Shown: positions 1-11,373 of the stretch, one piece after another
Position numbering within the stretch: position 1 is the first letter of the stretch
Layout: every line of letters starts with the position of its first letter
Source: Cyathus striatus
Taxonomy: Eukaryota; Basidiomycota; Agaricomycetes; Agaricales; Nidulariaceae
DNA length: 64,000 nucleotides
Assembly: GCA_025738555.1 (NCBI GenBank)
Contig: JAOVFP010000007.1
Location: forward strand, 2,046,001 to 2,110,000
Reading direction: 5' to 3'
The notes under the pieces: generated by a model
Database searches by the model: none
Seen by the model: the letters and a program-made list of their open reading frames with translations, nothing else
What the model was told of the DNA's origin: nothing
Made by a program: the position numbers and the translations under genes

Positions 1-117
1 CAACTGTGCCTCCATCTCCTCAAGCCTTTTGAGCTTCTCCGTGTCGAATGGCCAGGAGCATGGATTGAGAACTCGAAGACATTGTTAAAGTGGTCACGTG
101 TTAAGGAGTTGCTGTAA
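1..117 (+). CDS. C-terminal end of a retroelement polyprotein (partial)
   Basis: Frame 1 is open from the window edge to a TAA at 115-117 and gives a 38-residue tail containing FELLRVEWPGAWIEN. Its position, about 145 bp before a polypurine tract and an LTR, fits the end of a Ty3/gypsy-type polyprotein, where the chromodomain or integrase tail ends. The rest of the element lies outside the window, so no catalytic domain can be seen. The assignment rests on context (ORF end, polypurine tract, LTR) more than on sequence, and the domain identity is inference. Confidence 0.45.
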   Translation, partial: QLCLHLLKPFELLRVEWPGAWIENSKTLLKWSRVKELL

Positions 118-249
118 CGGGGTAAAAGATGGGTTTGATTTTCTCCACCATGGCTGACCTTTATATATCTGGACCTGATGTCAAAACACCGATCAAATTC
201 AAGAAGCTTATTATTTGATCACGTGCTCAGGCCTCAAGGGCTCGGCCTT

Positions 250-262
250 AAGGGGGGAATAC
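250..262 (+). other. Polypurine tract of LTR retroelement
   Basis: AAGGGGGGAATAC lies directly before the LTR start (TGTCATATCC). A G-rich tract touching the 3' LTR is the usual plus-strand priming site of LTR retrotransposons. This sets the element on the plus strand, so the following LTR is the 3' LTR. Confidence 0.6.
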
Positions 263-915
263 TGTCATATCCCATATCGCCTACCTCCAGACTCCTATGC
301 CCTTACTCTGCCTTTTCCTATTATTACTCCGGACTTTGATTACATTCTTAATATTACTTATTGATTACTGTACATAGATTACTCTTGTTTCCTTTCTTCC
401 GTTCTACTGAGCTATCCTCTCAGTATTGTAGTATACATCTCATAGTGAGTCACTTATCATTCTTAAGTGCACCACTATTAGTTTTACTTTACACTGCCAT
501 ATGTGCTCACTTCTCTGACATGTTTAATTAGTTATAGTCTTCATTCTACATACACCTACCCTGACTGTACTTCTCTGCTGGCCTTGGCCAGCAGCCTTTA
601 CTTACTCCGAGTCTCCAGTATTTAAGTAGCACTTGATTTGTACTTAGTCTACAGTTTTGTATTGAACTACGTCCTCACCCTTCAGTCTGACTTGAGTTAC
701 ACCTCTCATCTTCTCGTCTCTCGTCTTCTCTGAAGGGCTTGCCCTTACTCCGAAATACAGGACCAGGAATCCCAGGGGCGCAGCACATAAGCTGAAGCCA
801 AAGTCCTACCCCCTGAGTTCTTGTTCTCCGCTTTCGTCTCGTACTCACCCTTGCTTCTCCGCAGTCACCCCCTTGTACTCCACTGCCAAGTCAGGCTAGG
901 GGCATGGATGTGACA
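263..915 (+). mobile_element. 3' LTR of a gypsy-like retrotransposon (653 bp)
   Basis: The segment begins TGTCATATCC and ends GGATGTGACA, giving the TG...CA ends and the short inverted TGTCA/TGACA typical of LTRs. It follows a polypurine tract and a polyprotein tail. Immediately after it (from 916) an unrelated integrase pseudogene on the other strand resumes, so the retroelement was inserted into that gene; the 3' side duplication is probably CCTTC (916-920), while the 5' side is outside the window. A short internal block (GCGCAGCACATA) also occurs in the solo LTR at 60,995-61,696, which suggests related families. Confidence 0.72.
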
Positions 916-2266
916 CCTTCTTTTGATATAGGATGATGGTTCCATTGATCAACAAATTGTTCAAGGTCTTCATTTATAATATTGAGAAAGAGATCATGTA
1001 TTAGCTATAAATGTGTTGAGTTTGATGATGAATCAAGCATATGAAGTCTTTCAAGCCGGGAGAAAAAGCATGCCATGGATGTACTACTTGGCTTCCAACT
1101 TCAATCCACATACACTCTATTCAAGTATTTCTGGTTGATCTAATTAATATTAAGGGTTAAATGTTATAAAAGCTCAAATGAAATTATGACACACATTCCC
1201 CATATGAATGAAGCTCTGTTTGGCCCTCTATATTTAATCATCCACACTGAAATTTCGATGTTCTCTTCTCCTCAATCTCCTCGAACTCGTGAAGGTATTC
1301 CATATTCAGTAACAGAACCCAAAAATAGATTAAGAACAGTTGATGAGCAATTGTTATTGCTTGCTTTCATGCCAACAATCTAATGAAATGTGTGTTAAAA
1401 ACTCAGTTCATATGAATCAAGTTCAAAGCAAACCAAGTGTGAATATCCATCACAATTCCATGGATTAAAATGCCCCATTTTATGAGCTTATGGTGGCCAT
1501 CCAAATGCCATAATGCATGAGGATTGACCAAGAGCATCAACATGTTGCAATGAAGAGCATATATGCTGCTTCTGTATACAGATTCCTCTTTGTTTGAAAT
1601 AACCCATTGCATAGCATATACCAGAAGCAGGTCTTTCTTTTCTGAAGTTTCACATCAGATTATCAACTTCTTGATCAGATAGATCAGAAAAACTTTGATT
1701 AATTCCATGTATTTTCAAATATTTGCTTAATGTATTGTGATGTATGCCTAATGCACTTGAGAGCATTGAAATTGAGATTCTTCAATGTGCAGACATTGCA
1801 TCAGAAAGCCAAGCATAGTTAAAATCCTTAGCAGGGCGACCTCAATTACCAGAATAGATCTCAGACATTGGTTCAAGAGTTTCTATTCTTTCACTTGCCC
1901 TAATCATAGTGATATATTTGTAAGGCAAATTATTTTAAAGATAAGATCATACCTCTCTTCAAGGTTATGTGAAAATTGTTCAAGCTTAAAGCATAGTGAG
2001 AAAAGTGCATTTGCACACAGTGCTACCCAATCAGAATCACCTATTTCTATTTCAAGAGCATGCAAAATATCAGCTGTTTCAGATTGAATCTTCATTGACA
2101 TTAATTTCAAGCAAAGAGGATCTGCATCTTCCAAATGTATCATTGCATATGCTGTTGTATATGTTTCAGAAATAATTCTATGGGCCTGCAGAATATTTTC
2201 AGCCCATTCCTGATCATCTTGAAGCACTGGAAGAGGTGGTAATTGCTGTGGAATGTGGGACGACAT
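916..2266 (-). pseudogene. Integrase-core (DDE) transposase-like protein, copy I1, disrupted
   Basis: Reading down the minus strand from ATG 2266, an N-terminal helical region is followed by a helix-turn-helix-like stretch (RISISMLSSALGIHHNTL), a rve-type catalytic core starting LWHLDGHHKLIKWG, the second-Asp region RVRGD-GEEN, and after an intron the Glu region MWIEVGSQ and DLEQFVDQWNHH. The Asp, Asp and Glu positions of the triad are all visible. The copy is dead: TGA stops replace arginine codons in the HTH and in RGDRG, a further TGA precedes NFRKERP, and a frameshift follows HGIV near 1438. A gypsy LTR truncates the 3' end at 915/916. It is the same family as the copy at 29,878-31,633 and lies head-to-head with a BTB-like gene starting near 2.5 kb. 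Family membership is recognised from motifs; no function beyond transposition is implied. Confidence 0.72.
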
Positions 2267-2528
2267 AATACAAAAGTCTGTTGTATCTATCAGTGATCAG
2301 AATATATTATACCTGTCTCTCACATTAGGATAATCTGCAATATGATTATCATTCATTTGCAATGCTGCTGAGCTGAAATGTGACAACCAAGGAATTGGGT
2401 AAATAATTGTCTCTTCACATTGTCTTCACACAAACAAAGTATTTTCAATGCTTCCTTTCAGTCACATTTTACCAGGGACTGGACCCTGGTCAACTCAACA
2501 CATCTCTACATACCCACTTTCTGCATTC

Positions 2529-3490
2529 ATGGAATCATCCAAAGGGCACCCTGTTCCCCTACCTCACCATCCCAAGTTCTACTATGATGATGGCACTATT
2601 GTGATAAAGGTACATTGTGTTATAAGTAGCTGCTTCTATATGAGTGTGGAACTGACATGTAACATGATTCTTCCATTACAGGTGACAGATGGAAAAACAG
2701 TGATGCTGTACTGCCTTCATGGGGGAATACTTGTTCAGCAGTCATGTTTATTTTTAAATCTTTCAGTTGAATTGGAGTTGCAGAGCAGTCCAGGGCCCCA
2801 TAATTGTGACAATGATGACCATCCCCTTATACTTTCCCTATACCACATCACTCCAGCAACCTTTGACCACCTGCTAACATACTTGATGTGTACACCATGG
2901 TTTTCTCAACTCATTTGCTATGCATTTTCCACTACTACTAATGTAGCAATAACAGTGATTACCCACTACCTGAGAATGACCTTGAACTCTACAACAATTT
3001 TCTCCTCACTGTTCTTAGCCTCTTATCATTCATGTCTATTAATGATGGTGTTAGGTTTGTGATTCAGGTATTTCATCAGCTAGGCACTGCATTCAGTCCC
3101 ATACAGTGTCTCAAACTCATGTGTACATACAGCATCAAAGATTGGATCAATCCAGGATTTTGGCAGCTGATCAAAATACCACTGTGGTCCATATCACAAG
3201 AGGACACTGTCTGGATAGGTCCTGTTATCTACAATACTCTTGTTGTAACAAGAGCACATATTAACAGGCTGTGTGCATTGTTGGCCTTTTGTCCTCCAAG
3301 CATTGTCAATGATCCCAACTGTAGTTTACTGGCATCATGTATTTTTGGCTGGGAACATGACTGGTGGAATGGCGTGGTGCATTGCTTATTGCACCCTGAT
3401 TTGGATCTATCGATACAGGATGTATTGCAGAAGTTAGTGGCTACTCAGCCTTCTGGTGTATGTGACTTGTGCCATCAGAAGACTGTATGA
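2529..3490 (+). CDS. BTB/POZ-like protein, three exons
   Basis: Exons 2529-2609, 2682-2887 and 2956-3490 join in frame to about 273 residues. The introns are 72 and 68 nt, GT-AG, with donors GTACAT and GTGTAC. The N-terminal HPKFYYDDGTIVIKV matches the start of the basidiomycete BTB family. LYHITPATFDHLLTYL corresponds to the BTB core segment before the long helix. The C-terminus has the family pattern CPPSIV...C..WEHDWWNG..., ending in a Cys pair (GVCDLCHQKT). I chose ATG 2529 because it begins a proline-rich lead-in to HPKFYY; an in-frame ATG at 2448 would add 27 residues. BTB proteins of this kind are thought to act as dimerisation or adaptor modules; the substrate is unknown. The gene is divergent from integrase pseudogene I1, the same arrangement as at 28-31.6 kb. 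No stops were found after splicing, so it may still be intact. Confidence 0.6.
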
Positions 3491-3727
3491 TTCAATTCAG
3501 TATCAAAGTACATATTTCTCAGTATCAAAACATCTTGTAACTATATCTGATTCTTGTCTTTACACACCCTGTCAGTGGGAGGGAAGAATGCCTGGCAGTT
3601 CCTGCCTTATTTCTTCCCTCTTCCTCTACTATATACATTTTCTAGCTACTCTACTTACAGATTGTGTAGTAATAGAATTCTATTTGTTCTCTGGTATTTC
3701 CCCAGTCCATGTGTATGGTAGCACTTT

Positions 3728-4224
3728 TGTAAGGTCTCGACCTTGCATTAAGCATCTACATGCCACGGAGTCCGAATCCGTTGGTCACGAGACTGTTCTC
3801 ACCCATCAACTCCTCCGCGCCTGCTCCCCCATCTCATTGGTTCCCGGTTCCGTTCGTTCATTCTTTCTCCAGCCTAGACTTCATGGTACCGTACATTACA
3901 TCAGTACCATTCTCATTCAACTCACCAATCCGTTCTCTTTCTTGTTCCCTTATCCATATCATTTCTCTCTGACTCAATACTTACAAAACATACACATACA
4001 TACTTTCCCTGACTCTTATTTACTTTCTCTGACTCGTTAGCCACTCGTAAATACATATATAAACCCAGTAAAATAGACACTGTTACCTTAGAGTTCCAAT
4101 CTACGAGACCTTAGACACGCATCCTTGAGTTCTAAGTCTTAAAAGTCCGAACTTTCTACTAACTTTCCTAGTGTGTTTCCGCATCAAAGCTCTATTCCTC
4201 TGAGTTTAATCCGGAAACCTCACA
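3728..4224. mobile_element. Solo LTR (497 bp), target duplication ACTTT
   Basis: The segment begins TGTAAGG and ends CCTCACA and is flanked by ACTTT on both sides (3723-3727 and 4225-4229). It contains a TATA-like ATATATAAA near 4053 and no coding content, as expected for one LTR left after recombination between the two LTRs of an element. In comparison with its flanks it keeps many CpG sites, suggesting a relatively young copy. The superfamily cannot be decided from the LTR alone. Confidence 0.78.
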
Positions 4225-4229
4225 ACTTT

Positions 4230-5924
4230 GTCAGCACCCAGGTGGTGGGCAGCCAATTGTGCACATAGCTCAGTGTGCTCTCTTTCTGCAATGTGTGCTC
4301 ATTTGAGCATCACATTGGTTACCTTCCTAATTGGGTAATCAGCCAATGTGGCAGCATAAGCCACTCACATCATTTCATTTACATCAGCCTTGCGGGTTGG
4401 TTCCCTGCTTCCGTGTTCACTCCTGACCATCAAGGTACTCAGTCCCTGTTCTTTCTTTCTTTCTTTTCCCCCTACTTGTGCTCTCTCTCACTCTGTCTCA
4501 TGGTCTCAATTTCATGGTCTCAATCTTGTAGTTATCACTATCATTCAAGCTCGCTAAGTCTCATGTCTCAAGGTCTGGGCTTTTAGGTTTTTTGGTAAGT
4601 CCATTTATTTGGTTTGTTTCAACACTTTATGTCATATTGACTTTGTCATCATCAGGTTTCTTAGTTCTGGGTCTTTGGTTCTCGTGTACAGAACACAATG
4701 ACATGTTTTTAAAGGTAAAGTGATTATGTATTTTATTGGTTTAAGGGTTTTAAACCAGTACTAACAGAGTTGTATGTTTTTTTAATAGGTTTTATTACAT
4801 CCCTTGTTTTAATTATGGGAGGCAGCACAGGAACTCAGCCCCTCCCTGCTATTTCCTTACTCAATGTACTCTGTACTGGAATCTTGAAATTGAGATTTGA
4901 AGAATTTTAAATTTATGGTATGTTGCTTTTCTTTTACATGTGTATCACCATCATTGACAATGATTTCACCTCATGGTACCCAATCCACAGCAGCATACTC
5001 CCCTATAAAGTTTTCAACTCTTCTCATAGCATCAACTGTTTTACCACACTAAGAGGATATCAGGGTCAAAATACCCCTCTGCTATGGCCTACTTTCAGTT
5101 TCATTGATAATGTCCCACCCTCACTCAATGTTCTTTGAATCCCTGCTTCATTTGGGAAGGCACTTCATCTCTTGTCCTGTCACTGATGATGGCCCTTCCA
5201 TATAAACCTTCTATATCATCAATACCAGGAAATTCAATGCAAGACTCATTTAAATGTATGCCATGCTGGAGTATTGGAATTCATAGTAACATATGCTCCT
5301 GTATTACTATTGGGGTTTGCTTTGGAGCTCAGCACTCAAGTGCTCAAACTTAGGGTACTTACATGACTCAGGTCATTTTGATACCTGTCATCACAGCACC
5401 ACCATATTTTTTTCACACACTCAGCCTGCCTCACAAATATATTTTCTTTCAGTTGATTGTAGCTAGATGCTACTAAATGTTACCAGGTGTCTATTTTAAG
5501 TGTAAAATTATATATGCACCTGCAATACTCCACCAACCTCTCATGGGAGGGCCACTGGATATGCGCCCCTCTTGGACAAACACAGGGTACAAATTGAATC
5601 TCCAATGTCATCTTCTATATCAGGAGAAGGATGTGAAAAACAAAACTGGGGGATATCACCCAGTATGTAATTGAGAAAGGTCCTGAAATTAGACTTGTTC
5701 AACTGGACACTGATATTGATTAATGGAGTGTTAAGCTCAGTTGTCCCCAACTCATTTATGAATAGATGCAAAGTCAGACAACAAGACAAAGTGTGACATT
5801 ATAATGAACTAATAATGGAGTAAATCAATATATAAGTATGCAATATACAATACATGCCTCATTCATCTATTGACCTTCTTTCCATTATGAGCATCAGACA
5901 CTGCATATAGCATATTCAAATGGT
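4230..5924. other. Unassigned interspersed DNA
   Basis: No gene can be supported here. 4230-4700 contains CCAATTGTG/CCAATGTGG-like repeats and pyrimidine-rich DNA. Between 4920 and 5353 two adjacent frames give runs of 72 residues with plausible protein-like composition (for example YKVFNSSHSINCFTTLRGYQ), separated by stops; this may be a decayed coding region of a transposon, but I do not recognise the family. 5400-5924 shows nothing clear. Confidence 0.3.
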
Positions 5925-6041
5925 AATTGTCTGTTAAATGAGAAGGTAGTGGGCCCTGCCACTTGCTGGCCCTATTTTTATTTCCTTATAGGGAAATCCA
6001 AACCACCCTATTACCTAACTACCTTAAAAGATAGTGGGAAT
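5925..6041 (-). mobile_element. Terminus of a DNA element also present at 57.9 and 59.3 kb
   Basis: The stretch ending CCTTAAAAGATAGTGGGAAT is the reverse complement of the block beginning ATTCCCACTACC at 57,929, including the shared inner CCTTATAGGGAAATC. The preceding block with GAGAAGGTAGTGGGCCCTG recurs at 59,309-59,362. These shared edges mark the end of a dispersed element. It abuts a duplicated segment that starts at 6043, so the element edge is near 6041. Confidence 0.5.
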
Positions 6042-6042
6042 A

Positions 6043-6304
6043 TCAAGATGCATACCTCTAGCAAATATTTATAATAAGTCCACAATGTCTTTTACATATA
6101 TATATGATTGAATCAAATCATTCTATTGTTATGGTTCTGACTACAGGCATGATAAATCACTATGTATTCCTTCAAACAGTAACAGTACCATAGCTGTCAA
6201 TGTTACAATGTATGTTTCATCTGAGTTAGATATTGGCAATGCTGTGAAGTTACTAAGAAGCAACTCATTGAGATATATTGAAGTCATACATAGTGGGCAC
6301 TTCC
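6043..6304 (+). repeat. Segment duplicated from the 48.6 kb region
   Basis: This block matches 48,580-48,880 almost end to end: both start TCAAGATGCATACC and end CATAGTGGGCACTTC. A partial third copy lies at 51,925-52,060. The copy here has lost CpGs kept at 48.6 kb; for example AAATATTTATA replaces AAACGTTCATA, and CACTATGTATT replaces CGCTACGTGTT. It lacks one internal piece present at 48.6 kb (around 48,655-48,690). No coding content. Confidence 0.7.
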
Positions 6305-7229
6305 ATGGCACATATACTGGGTAATGTTCCAAATCAATACATGTTTGTGTAAAGTTCATGAATTTGTTACACATTTCAAGACTTATTGAACAAATTTGAT
6401 ACATGTTTTCAGAAGTGGTACATGTTGAAAACTAGTAATAGATACATGTTTCTAATGGTGTTACATGTTTTCTTGACATTAATAATAGATGCATGTTGTA
6501 TATTACATTAGGTGGATATTTACTCATATCCCTTCAACCAATAACCCCTTCACCAGTCTCCTGGAAATCCTTGACCTGAGAGCCCAATGATGCTCTGTCA
6601 TTGCTTCAACTAGGGCAATCAAGATTCATCTGACCAGGAAGCTTCACTTTGCACAATAGATAACAGTGGTACAAGTGATGGGAGAGTGGCAGTGTGTTGC
6701 ACAGACATGGTCAAAGTTTAAGCCAGTCCGTATTAGCTGAGTAAGGGTCCTTTTTACTGTTACATACTCTGTATTATTTAATAGTTTTATAGGTCCACAG
6801 AACACTATGTACTAGTAGAGAGTTGACTGTATTTGAAATATTTTATGTCTTATTTCTCAATTTGATCTTAGGTGACCAAGATCACCATCAGTGACTGTAC
6901 CAGATCATTCAAAATTTATTTGCAAGCACAATGAGTGTGGACCCATAGGTTCAGAGGCAAGATCTGCCTTCAATTCAACAAGGAGTAAGGAAGTGGAGCA
7001 GGAGGATGTAGCAATAAAATACAATACAAAACAAAAATACTATAAATACAAGATATGACATATATATAGCAGCAATCACGTTCACATCATCTGGCCATAG
7101 TAAGTTGTGCAGAGTATAATATGGAAGTCTCAAATACAAAAATAGGGCAGTGAGTGTTATTCTAGTGTCCTTACATGGTTCCCTACATAAAAATACAGCA
7201 ACAGTCTGCTGTTGTAATGAACTGTAGGG
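6305..7229. other. Unassigned AT-rich DNA
   Basis: Short repeats of the ACATGTTT type occur at 6395-6500. No ORF with family features, no RNA gene and no clear element ends were found. Confidence 0.3.
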
Positions 7230-7234
7230 GGCAT

Positions 7235-7571
7235 TGTGAGAAGTAACAAAGAATAAGGAGTGTGGTAGAGAGAGAATAGAGGATAATGAAGAGCAGAGAG
7301 GGTGATAGTGGAGCAAAGACTCAGACACAAACACAGACACAGACACAAGATGGGGAGGAAACTTGTTAACAACTACCAAGTTACAGAGTGTTTATATACT
7401 GAGTAAGTCTACCAAAGTCCAACCAAAGTCCTGTAACTAAGGTAACTGACAGCTGTCAATCTGTCAATCACAGAACTGTCAATCAAGTATCTGTCAATCA
7501 CAGATCTGTCAAGTATAACAGGTGACAAGTGACAGCTGTCAAGGAAGCTGTGCAACCCAGAATATCTAACA
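7235..7571. mobile_element. Solo LTR (337 bp), target duplication GGCAT
   Basis: Begins TGTGAGAAGTAACA, ends AATATCTAACA, and is flanked by GGCAT at 7230-7234 and 7572-7576. It belongs to the same family as the solo LTR at 59,380-59,608; both contain GGGGAGGAAAC, ACAGAGTGTTTATATACTGAG and the same 3' end. It is longer than that copy mainly because of an internal array of CTGTCAATCA-like units at 7450-7545. Confidence 0.82.
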
Positions 7572-7576
7572 GGCAT

Positions 7577-8261
7577 CAGTTTGGAGGGAAGGGGAAGGGA
7601 ATAAAGAGACATACTATGGAAAGCTTAACAACCACACTCAATCCCATCAAATGGAATTGAGTTCCGACAATTGGCTTCTCCAGCCCTTCACCTAGCACTT
7701 ATGTAATAGTCTACATAAACCCATAGCTATATACTTACATCCATTGCAATTATATGCTTTTGCCTCAATTACTGCTTTCTAACATATGTACTATGTAGGT
7801 TAGTCCAATAATGCATTAAATGTGAGTACGAATACACTATGTTCACGCTTGCAGTGGCTTGCATGGTGCTTACATCATTTCTAATCCAAAAAAAACAATT
7901 CATGTTCACTTTTTATATTGTGAGTTAAATTTTAATTCCAGCTTTAGTATGTATGAAGTGTATTTATTTTAATGCACACACTTGCATAAATTACTACCAG
8001 GACCATTCATCAAGTTCCCAGATGTTATTGATCAAGTGGTTTACAGCTGGAAGGATCACTCTCTTCATATCACTGGTGCTCAAGCTAGTCATCATCGAAC
8101 AAGATTTAGCCTATCACTTTACAGCCACTGGATTATAGATGGAATTTGGAAATATGAGAAAATAAGTCTAAGAGAGGCAAGAATATGAGAGACCCTAAGA
8201 ATAAGAAAGGCCCAAACATTGATGGGGTGCATGGCAAGGAAATGCTGAGCGAGATGCATTA
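7577..8261. other. Unassigned DNA before the fold-back element
   Basis: AT-rich with two overlapping short open frames at 7953-8188 that I do not recognise. No splice-supported gene model or element end was found. Confidence 0.25.
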
Positions 8262-8335
8262 GTGTCAGCCAATTGTGATCATAAAAAGCCCAGGATTTAT
8301 GAGTGCCGCAATCATAAAACCAGGGCTTTTTCAGT
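8262..8335 (+). repeat. Left hairpin-forming inverted end of the fold-back element
   Basis: This end is itself an imperfect hairpin: AAAAAGCCC pairs with GGGCTTTTT, and TTTATGA pairs with TCATAAA, around a short GTGCCGCAA loop. The reverse complement is at 12,402-12,473 with few differences. Confidence 0.7.
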
Positions 8336-8345
8336 ATGTTGCACT

Positions 8346-8560
8346 CTCCCACAGTTATCACTGGACTCTCACTGAACTCTCACCAGACTATTGAGAGTTC
8401 AGTGAGAGTCTCACTAGACTCTTACCAGACTATCAAGAGTCTCACTGGACTCTCACTAGACTATCAAGAATCCAGTGAGAGTCTCACTACACTATCAGTA
8501 GGGCACATGAACTCTACCTGAACTCCACTGAACTCAAGTGCTTAAGCTGTACCTAGACTC
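8346..8560 (+). repeat. CTCACTGGACTCT-type short tandem repeats
   Basis: Repeated units of the form TCTCACTGGACTCTCAC, in both orientations, fill this stretch; related degenerate units return at 9235-9545. Non-coding. Confidence 0.6.
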
Positions 8561-8709
8561 TATTGTCACAGTTGTAACATGTTTCCCACAGTCATCACAC
8601 TTGTCACATATGTGTGAAAGTGTGCCATGTTGGAAAATGTTGGAAAATGTGTGACATATTAGAAAAAGCGTGACATGTGTGACATCCAACATTTTCCAAC
8701 ATGTCACAC

Positions 8710-9231
8710 AGATTCTATTGTCACAGTTGTAATGTGTTTCCCACAGTTATCATACCTGTCACACATGTGTGAAAGGTTGGAAAATGTTGGAAAAGTGTGA
8801 CATGTTGAAAAATGTTGGAAAAAGCGTGACATGTGTGACATGTTGGAAAAAGCGTGACATGTTTGGAAAATGTTGGAAACAAAAGTGTGACATGTGTGAC
8901 AAGCGTGGGAAAAGTGTGACATGTTAGAAAAGTGTTACATATCATAACCATCACACTTACCCAACTTTTTCCAACATGTCACACTTTCCCCACATTGTCA
9001 CATATGTCACGCTTCCAACATGTCACACTTTCCCCACGCTTGTCACACATGTCACACTTTTGTTTCCAACATTTTCCAAACATGTCACGCTTTTTCCAAC
9101 ATGTCACACATGTCACGCTTTTTCCAACATTTTTCAACATGTCACACTTTTCCAACATTTTCCAACCTTTCACACATGTGTGACAGGTATGATAACTGTG
9201 GGAAACACATTACAACTGTGACAATAGAGTC
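8710..9231. repeat. Palindrome of TGTCACACTTTTCC units
   Basis: Arms at about 8710-8925 and 9015-9231 are inverted copies; both contain GTTTCCCACAGTTATCAT-like outer edges and CATGTCACGC / TTTTCCAAC units. The open frames seen here in both strands are products of the repeat, not genes. Confidence 0.75.
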
Positions 9232-9628
9232 TGCCTGAAGTCTACCTGGAGTCCACTTGATCTTGTGGAGTGAGATATACAGCTTATTCTCACTAGATTC
9301 TCATTGGACTCTCTGTGATTCATCTCATTATAGTATCACTGAACTCTCAGAGATTCTCACCTAATGAGAGCTAGGTGAGATTGTAGTGAGATGAAAATTG
9401 TTCATTTTCTCAGTGTAGTCTCACCAATGTCTCACTAATATCTCTCTACACTCTCGGATATACCACTAAAATTAACCTGGATTCTCACTGGAGTATCGGA
9501 GAATCTCATGAGAATCTCACTGGATTCTACTGAGACTGTGGGTCAGTGACATGACCTCGGCTTTTTATGAGTGCCTCTACTATTATATATTTACTAATGA
9601 ATCTATGAGCTACTTAATGAGTGTAGTG

Positions 9629-10080
9629 GTGATCATAGGTGATCATAGGTTATTTCAAGTGCATATTCATATACTATTACTACTAATAGTTTCCAAGGTG
9701 ATCATAGGTGATCATAGGCCATTTCAAGTGTGTATTCATATATTGTTACTACTAATGAATCTATGGGTTACTAATGAATGTAGTGGTGATCATAGGTGAT
9801 CATAGGCTTTTTCAAGTGTGTATTCACCTATTATTACTACTAATGATTTTCAAGGTGATCATAGGTGATCATAGGTCATTTCAAGTGCATATTCACCTAT
9901 TATTACTACTAATGATTTCCAAGGTGATCATAGGTGATTATAGGTCATTTCAAGTGTGCATTCACATATTATTACTACTAATGATTTCCAAGGTGATCAT
10001 AGGTGATCATAGGTCATTTCAAGTGTGCATTCACATATTATTACTACTAATGATTTCACAGGTGATCATAGGTGATCATA
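9629..10080 (+). repeat. 69-bp tandem repeat array, seven units
   Basis: GTGATCATAGGTGATCATAG recurs at 9629, 9698, 9786, 9855, 9924, 9993 and 10,062. The spacing is 69 bp except for one 88-bp interval that carries a 19-bp insertion. Each unit also contains TTACTACTAATGATTTCCAA. The array is mirrored at 11,880-12,320. Confidence 0.85.
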
Positions 10081-10089
10081 GGTCTCATA

Positions 10090-10480
10090 TATATATTAGC
10101 AAATGTCACATTGGTCACATATATTCACACGCGTCACATCTGTCACGTATATTCGCACGCGTCACATCTGTCACATATATTCGCACGCATCACATCTGTC
10201 ACATATATTCGCACACGTCACATCTGCCCATCTTTCATGTATGTTCGCACGTGTCACAGCTGTCACATATATTCGCACGCATCACAGTTGTTACACATAT
10301 GTCACGTGCGTCACGCTTTTCATGTGTGTCACTCTTTTCATCTGTGTCACTCTTTTCATGCGCGTCACGCACGTCACATTTGTCACATTTTTATCCCTCG
10401 TCACGCATGTCACATACTTACATTTGTCACACTTTGCACATCTATCATGTATTTGATGGGTGTTACTCTTTTGATTTTTG
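10090..10480 (+). repeat. 28-bp TCACATATATTCGCACGCG array and derivatives
   Basis: The first part has clean 28-bp units (TCACATATATTCGCACGCG plus TCACATCTG). The rest degenerates into CGTCAC/TGTCAC units ending near ATCATGTATTTGATGG. It is mirrored at 11,374-11,870. Confidence 0.8.
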
Positions 10481-11373
10481 ATTTATCTGACACAAGATAT
10501 AACAACTATAAGTATGTGTACTTAATTTTTTTCAACATTTGCTCACACTTGTGGAGCCAGAAGGCACAGTAGGAAGGAGAATTATAATGTACTGAACACT
10601 TAACACTAGTGAGAGAAGCTCATCACATGTGTCTGATTACCTGTATATCTATACCATTGTTCAAATTGTTTCAGACCAGAAGTATCCAAAAGTGCAGAGT
10701 ACATTATTAAAGCAAAGAAAACAAACCCACTCCTGTTAAATTGGGGGTTATGACATGTGGCAATTAGTTCATTATAGAAGTGTATCAGTAATAAGCAACT
10801 AGAATGAAACATGTAAAGTGTGTATGTAAGGTCAATGACATTTTACAATCAAGACTAGAAATGTTATATAATGGTATTGAACATTTTCATATTAAACAAT
10901 TTGGTAATAGACTCACACATGGACAAAAATGTGAAAGAATGGTGAAATATGTGATTCTACATCACATCAAACTTACACATCTCAGTTATTAGATGATCTA
11001 TTGGTTATAATGATATCTTCAATACTCACTATTTAGTTTTATCTACTTACTCTGTATGAGTATATAATAGTTTGATTTACTGATACAGAGAGGTAATAAG
11101 AACTATCTTCACTCTTATTGACATTGTGTCACAATCAGTTTCACTTCTACACTGCCATATGTATTCACACCTCTGATATATGTTGTTTATACTTATACTC
11201 AGATTGCATAACTTCATCTTTGAGACAAGCATATGACTATTGGCAGGATCAACCAGATAACTACTCAGATGGAATCAGAAAGTGGTTCATGCATATACTA
11301 TTGCTCAGTATGTCTTACTTAACATAGTTATCAAATTTAGATATGTCGTCAATGTCAAAGGCCAAATTACATC
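10481..11373. other. Unique core of the fold-back element
   Basis: The single-copy segment between the mirrored arrays. AT-rich; short frames only and no recognisable domain. Confidence 0.5.

Noticed and set aside
9551..10572. Long open frames with VIIGDHR, HICHIYSH or CHTFPT-type repeats as repetitive proteins
   Set aside because: They are translations of 69-bp and 28-bp non-coding arrays, occur in overlapping frames and on both mirrored arms, and lack splice or start context.
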